18,565 nucleotides of DNA, taken from Bryobacteraceae bacterium. GTDB lineage: Bacteria; Acidobacteriota; Terriglobia; Bryobacterales; Bryobacteraceae. The stretch lies in assembly GCA_030039005.1 (NCBI GenBank), contig JASHQT010000103.1, positions 1 through 18,565 of the forward strand. The letters run 5' to 3'. Position numbers and translations under genes: made by a program. The notes under the pieces are model-generated. The model was not told the origin of the DNA, searched no databases, and was given only the letters and a program-made list of their open reading frames with translations. This document shows, piece by piece, positions 15,804 through 18,565 of this stretch (the stretch's first letter is position 1; the number at the start of each line of letters is the position of its first letter).

Positions 15804-16211
15804 ATGCCAGCTCATACGTCCGATCAGATACGGGAGCATGTGCGCCTGCATTACGTGGAGCCGGCCCGCCGAAGCCGGCAAGCGAGATTCTCGGTTCGCT
15901 GCGGAACCATCGAGAAGGAGTTGGGCATGTCGAACCGTATCGCTCACGTGTGTACCGCTCTGAAGACGCCGAAATTTCTTGAGCCCAACGGCTTGCGGCT
16001 GGTGGAAACGAGCGGCCCGCGATCCGGCACGAGCACGACAGTAGTTTATACTTACGAGTTTCTGGACCGTGCAGCGGCTCCCGCGGCTCCGGTGAGCACA
16101 TCCATTTTCAAAAAGCTGCTCCTAATGGAAGGAATCCTTAAGGAGGCTTACGAGGAAATTGGGGGAGCCGAGCGAGCCATTCGGGAGGAACGCGAAGGCT
16201 ATTCCCGATGA
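15804..16211 (+). CDS. Putative non-VapB antitoxin / winged-helix-like DNA-binding protein
   Basis: A 135-residue protein directly before the PIN toxin and overlapping it by ATGA. The N-terminal part (about 1-90) looks like a small winged-helix-type domain: IREHVRLHYVEPARR, then FSVRCGTIEKELGMSNRIAHVCTALKTPKFLEP as a helix-turn-helix-like stretch, then SGPRSGTSTTVVYTYEFLD as a wing-like beta segment. After an Ala/Pro linker (AAAPAAPVST) comes an amphipathic C-terminal helix (about 103-133), a plausible toxin-binding arm. It has no AbrB, RHH, Phd or Xre signature that I recognise, and it is longer than usual VapB (about 70-90). I recall similar uncharacterised proteins in soil bacteria but no assigned function. 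Start at ATG 15804 rather than the in-frame upstream GTG at 15666, which lies within the opposing promoter and adds an unrelated tail. Antitoxin role is inferred from position. Confidence 0.68.
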   Translation: MPAHTSDQIREHVRLHYVEPARRSRQARFSVRCGTIEKELGMSNRIAHVCTALKTPKFLEPNGLRLVETSGPRSGTSTTVVYTYEFLDRAAAPAAPVSTSIFKKLLLMEGILKEAYEEIGGAERAIREEREGYSR

Positions 16212-16633
16212 GCCTAGTTTACTGGGACACCATGCTCTTTGCGTATCTGTTCGAAGGTCACCCGGAGTTCAAGTCGCGGGTGGCCCAGATCGCGCGTCGC
16301 ATGGAAGAGCGTGGCGACACACTGTGTACCAGCGTTTTCGCCGTGGCCGAGATGCTGGCAGGCCCAAGCAGGACCCAGCGGTGGGATGAGGTTTCGAAAG
16401 TTCGCGAGTTCTTTCGTTTGCCGGAACTCCGCCTCCTCGACTTCAAGCTCTCCACGGCTGAGATTTTTGCCGAGATTCGAGCCCGGGGAGGCATCAGCTC
16501 GGGCGATGCCATCCACTTGGCATGTGCCGCCGAAGCGCGTGTGGATCTCTTCCTCACCCACGACAAACGGCTGGCAAGGAAATTAATTCCTGGTATCCAA
16601 TTCATCGCCACACTGGATACCAACGTCATGTAG
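16208..16633 (+). CDS. PIN-domain ribonuclease, VapC-like toxin
   Basis: A 141-residue PIN-domain protein, normal length for VapC. All four acidic metal-binding positions are present: Asp7 in VYWDTMLF, Glu48 in SVFAVAEML, Asp100 in SSGDAIHLACA and Asp119 in LTHDKRL. VapC toxins are Mg/Mn-dependent endoribonucleases that cut tRNA or rRNA and stop translation. The ATG overlaps the preceding stop as ATGA, typical of antitoxin-first toxin-antitoxin operons, and no ribosome binding site of its own is needed beyond the AGGAACG-like stretch in the end of the upstream gene. A 9-bp inverted repeat covers its last codons. The RNA target cannot be predicted from the sequence. Confidence 0.88.
   Translation: MSLVYWDTMLFAYLFEGHPEFKSRVAQIARRMEERGDTLCTSVFAVAEMLAGPSRTQRWDEVSKVREFFRLPELRLLDFKLSTAEIFAEIRARGGISSGDAIHLACAAEARVDLFLTHDKRLARKLIPGIQFIATLDTNVM
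16591..16622. repeat. 9-bp perfect inverted repeat at the 3' end of the toxin gene
   Basis: TGGTATCCA (16591-16599) and TGGATACCA (16614-16622) are exact reverse complements with a 14-base loop. The stem lies inside the final codons of the toxin, nine bases before its TAG codon. No T-run follows, so it is not a standard intrinsic terminator; it may stabilise or expose the mRNA 3' end. Confidence 0.7.
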
Positions 16634-16938
16634 GCTCTTCAATCGAGATCAACCAAAAGGCACTTGCAAGAGTTCGAGCATTAAGCATTCCACCCGCAAG
16701 AACCCCGGCGAGGCCGGAGGTGAGCGCAAACACCGGCTCACTCGCGCGATTCGGTGGCGTACAATTGCGGCCACACCGCGTCCGCTCTCGCGAGCCTGTT
16801 GTCTGAGCAGACGAAGGGTTGTGTCCAATTGAACAATCGAGGGGACATGTAGGAAGGGCCGCATTCTCCGCAGCCAGCCATCGCCTAGCCGACCGCCCCG
16901 CCGCGCAGGATGCTCCAGCCGCCATTTATAATTCGCCT
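16634..16938. other. Intergenic region before the selenoprotein gene
   Basis: A 305-bp stretch without a convincing gene. A 99-codon minus-strand open frame (16626-16925) shows no family features. Visible structure: a hairpin-capable pair GTGAGC/GCTCAC (16720-16725 and 16736-16741, 10-base loop); a 12-bp perfect dyad GTCTG-AG-CAGAC (16801-16812) that could be a protein-binding site; and a TATAAT at its right end. No mobile-element ends found. Confidence 0.5.
16927..16932 (+). promoter_or_regulatory. -10 box of the selenoprotein gene, leaderless geometry
   Basis: Perfect TATAAT ending seven bases before the A of ATG 16939. The -35 region at 17 bp (CGCAGG) is poor, so the promoter may need an activator. 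Spacing matches that of the toxin-antitoxin promoter and again predicts a leaderless transcript; no Shine-Dalgarno is seen. Confidence 0.5.
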
Positions 16939-17487
16939 ATGCCGTCAATCCCAGGCGCCCGTGAACTTGCGCCCGAATTTGAACTGCCGGATTCAACCGG
17001 GACCCTGCGACGCCTGGCGGAACTAATCTCGCGGGGCCCGTTGATACTGCTGTTTTATCGGGGTCGTTGGTGACCCTTCTGCCTTCGCCAGTTGGCGGAT
17101 TACCGCGAGCACTACCCCGAGATTGAGTCCACGGGCGCCATGCTAGCCGGCGTCTCTGTTGACCCGCCTCAAGTATCGGAGGATTTACGGGCACAGCTCG
17201 CATTGCCATTTCCGCTTCTGTGCGATACCGGGCGCCGGGTGATCTCGCAGTGGGGCCTCCTTAACACCCGCGAACGAGGCGGCATCGCAAGACCGGCCGT
17301 TTTTGTGATCGACACCAGCCGCATCATACGCTTCGCGGCCGCCGACGGCGTTGTGCGTCGCGTGCCTGCATCCCAAATCGTCTCATTACTTCAGCAACCC
17401 TCCCTCGCGTTGCCCGTCCGCCGCAGGGTTCACGTTCCGCTGCTCTCGCACTGGATTAAGGCCATTCGGGCCGGTATCCCGCGCTGA
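16939..17487 (+). CDS. Selenocysteine-containing peroxiredoxin-like protein (in-frame TGA = Sec45)
   Basis: Reading one frame from ATG 16939 to TGA 17487 gives 182 residues of the AhpC/TSA peroxiredoxin-like fold, interrupted only by TGA at 17071-17073. The sequence around it is LLFYRGRW-TGA-PFCLRQL; homologs of this family read FYRGxW-C-P-F-C, so TGA sits exactly at the active-site Cys and gives a U-P-F-C redox motif (Sec45, Cys48). The fold continues on both sides: PEFELPDSTG before, AGVSVDPP, FPLLCDTGR and ARPAVFVIDTSRIIRF after. Cys95 might act as a resolving residue. Expected role: thiol-dependent peroxide or disulfide reduction in the cytoplasm. A hairpin right after the TGA is a candidate bacterial SECIS. 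The 137 codons beyond the TGA are intact, arguing against decay. The alternative is a Cys-to-stop pseudogene; selenocysteine machinery is not in the window. Confidence 0.83.
17071..17100 (+). promoter_or_regulatory. Candidate bacterial SECIS: recoded UGA with downstream hairpin
   Basis: After TGA (17071-17073) and 12 bases comes CGCC-AGTT-GGCG (17086-17097). The stem can extend outward by T85-G98 and T84-A99 and inward by A90-T93, giving 6-7 pairs and a small GT-centred loop about 16 bases after the UGA. Bacterial SECIS elements are described as a hairpin just 3' of the UGA with a short loop carrying an early G, which this fits; the consensus is loose, so this is support rather than proof. 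Confidence 0.6.
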
Positions 17488-17501
17488 TCGGAAGCTGTGA
17501 T

Positions 17502-17514
17502 CCTGGTAGCCAGG
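17502..17514. terminator. Weak hairpin between convergent genes
   Basis: CCTGG-TAG-CCAGG lies in the 49-bp gap between the selenoprotein stop and the acyltransferase stop. The stem is only 5 bp with a 3-base loop and no T-run, so a terminator role is uncertain. Confidence 0.25.
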
Positions 17515-17536
17515 CTGAGTTCCGCGACAGCGCAGG

Positions 17537-18565
17537 CTAGTGATCGGAGGGCTCCACCGCCACGGTCGGACTCGGCGGTTGGGACTCCCGCGAACCCGCG
17601 GACTTGGCCTGCAAGAGAGCCGCTGCCAGTTGTCGTGGCCAGTTCGGCCGCATACACGGGCGTTCGATGAAACGGAAGTACAGAGCGCTGACGACGAGAA
17701 CCACCGGCGTGATGAAAAGGAACTGAATCAGCAGGCGCACCGCGAAAACATTTTGCACGCCGAACCGCTCCGTGAATAACCCCGTTGCAGCAATGGCGTA
17801 GTTATGCACCAGATAAATGCTGTAGCACATCCCCCCTATGGTGGTGATCCATCGGTTGGTGAACAGAAAATTGCTGGCCGGGCCACGAAAGGCCGCAATG
17901 TAAAGCAACAGAATCAGCCAGGGAATGCACCACATGCCCACGCGAGGCCCGGACACCAGCACGAATAGAAGCAAACACCAGCCCGCAATCGATACGCCGT
18001 CCCATAGCGAGCTTGCGCGGCCCAACCTCTTGTCGAGATAGATCTCCGCGAGAAGAAATCCAATTAGGAAATACTGCGCGGCTCCCAGCAGCGAAAGCTC
18101 CAATCGCGCATCGCCGGAAACCAGGGCGCTTACGCCGCTGGCGAGCAATACCGCGGCTACCAGCACGGACCTCCGGATGAGTTTGCTCGAAATCGCGAAA
18201 ACCGACGCCAGCAATGGCGCCAGGATATAAAACTGAATTTCAATTTCGAGCGACCATGCCACATACTCGATGTCGCTCGGCCGCCCGAACACCTGGTTGT
18301 GCACATAGAAGATGCTGGCGGCCAGGTGAGGCAGTAGCCTGGCGGCGCTCCCCCTGGATCCGGCAATCTTGAGAACGAAAAACAGCAGCAGGCACAGAAC
18401 GTAAGGAGGTTCCAGACGGGTCACACGGCGCCAGAAGTATTTCTTCAGCGATACTGGCTTTTTCAACCCCCGCTGCGCTTGAGCAAACGGCAGACTGAGA
18501 ATGAATCCGCTGATGACGAAGAACAGCGGGACGCCGATATTGAGAACCTGAGTGACCAGGAATAA
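17537..18565 (-). CDS. Acyltransferase-3 family integral membrane protein, N-terminus beyond window
   Basis: The frame stays open to the window edge, so the gene is 5'-truncated; 342 residues are visible. The segment near the edge reads NIGVPLFFVISGFILSL, the hallmark GVxLFFVISGF of the acyltransferase-3 (OafA/YrhL, NodX-like) family, followed by the basic loop KKYFWRRVTRLEPPYV. A TTG at 18466 is internal and not the start. Several hydrophobic helices follow, with YVAWSLEIEIQFYILAP, the family's W-SLxxExQFY motif, and a typical YSIYLVHNYA late motif. These proteins O-acetylate or otherwise acylate sugars of surface polysaccharides, lipopolysaccharide or small molecules at the inner membrane. 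The conserved first-helix His lies outside the window. The C-terminal tail is a hydrophilic cytoplasmic stretch ending VEPSDH. Confidence 0.9.
   Translation of the reverse strand, partial: LFLVTQVLNIGVPLFFVISGFILSLPFAQAQRGLKKPVSLKKYFWRRVTRLEPPYVLCLLLFFVLKIAGSRGSAARLLPHLAASIFYVHNQVFGRPSDIEYVAWSLEIEIQFYILAPLLASVFAISSKLIRRSVLVAAVLLASGVSALVSGDARLELSLLGAAQYFLIGFLLAEIYLDKRLGRASSLWDGVSIAGWCLLLFVLVSGPRVGMWCIPWLILLLYIAAFRGPASNFLFTNRWITTIGGMCYSIYLVHNYAIAATGLFTERFGVQNVFAVRLLIQFLFITPVVLVVSALYFRFIERPCMRPNWPRQLAAALLQAKSAGSRESQPPSPTVAVEPSDH

Noticed and set aside
16720..16741. GTGAGC/GCTCAC hairpin as terminator of the toxin operon
   Set aside because: Short stem, 10-base loop and no T-run; not distinguishable from chance pairing.
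16626..16925. Minus-strand 99-codon open frame between toxin and selenoprotein genes
   Set aside because: No domain, no ribosome binding site, composition like a random G+C-rich frame.
16819..16938. Upstream GTG extension of the selenoprotein gene
   Set aside because: The extra 40 residues do not resemble the family, whose N-terminus starts near the PEFELPDSTG segment, and they cover the TATAAT box.
17092..17487. Independent 131-residue peroxiredoxin-like gene starting after the TGA
   Set aside because: It would lack the thioredoxin-fold first strand and the active-site motif; the upstream part is present in the same frame and completes the domain.
18464..18466. TTG 18466 as the start of the acyltransferase
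   Set aside because: The frame is open upstream and encodes the hallmark GVPLFFVISGF motif, so the gene continues past the window edge.

Overview
The window reads as a chromosomal segment of a soil-type Acidobacteriota, most like the Solibacter/Bryobacter group. This is inferred from family content: a VWFA-related Acidobacterial-type protein end, a 1236-residue Oar-like TonB-dependent receptor with a carboxypeptidase-regulatory N-terminus, and small secreted proteins with an LxGxW start and a GxIRRNGI motif. Base composition is G+C-rich throughout with no obvious foreign block. I saw no rRNA, tRNA, CRISPR array or insertion sequence.

Layout. 1-243: C-terminal end of a VWFA-related protein. 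350-1954 (+): AMP-binding acyl-CoA synthetase, convergent with 1964-2566 (-), a secreted histidine-phosphatase-fold protein whose second catalytic His is Gln. 2883-6593 (+): the large outer-membrane receptor, convergent with 6628-7494 (-), a formate/nitrite-transporter-family protein. 7592-12981 (+): four closely spaced or overlapping genes, namely a hybrid histidine kinase, a metallophosphoesterase, release factor 2 (prfB) with its +1 programmed frameshift, and a Sua5/TsaC threonylcarbamoyl-AMP synthase. 15584-12978 (-): a three-gene operon of secreted proteins in which two related proteins of unknown function flank a metallo-beta-lactamase-fold hydrolase. 15804-16633 (+): a probable toxin-antitoxin pair with a PIN-domain (VapC-like) toxin and an unusual winged-helix-like putative antitoxin. 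16939-17487 (+): a peroxiredoxin-like protein with an in-frame TGA exactly where the active-site Cys of the W-C-P-F-C motif should be, followed by a small hairpin; I read it as a selenoprotein. 17537-18565 (-): an acyltransferase-3 family membrane protein running off the window end.

How it fits together. The most notable theme is UGA recoding. prfB needs a +1 shift at CTT-TGA-C to make the factor that terminates at UGA, and about 6 kb away the peroxiredoxin-like gene appears to read TGA-C as selenocysteine while ending at a TGA-T stop. A second theme is start signals. The receptor and the secreted-protein operon have strong Shine-Dalgarno sequences, whereas the antitoxin and peroxiredoxin genes have a -10 box placed so that transcription would begin at the A of the ATG, which suggests leaderless mRNAs. 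The secreted proteins, receptor and acyltransferase indicate cell-envelope and polymer-related functions, but no single pathway links all genes.
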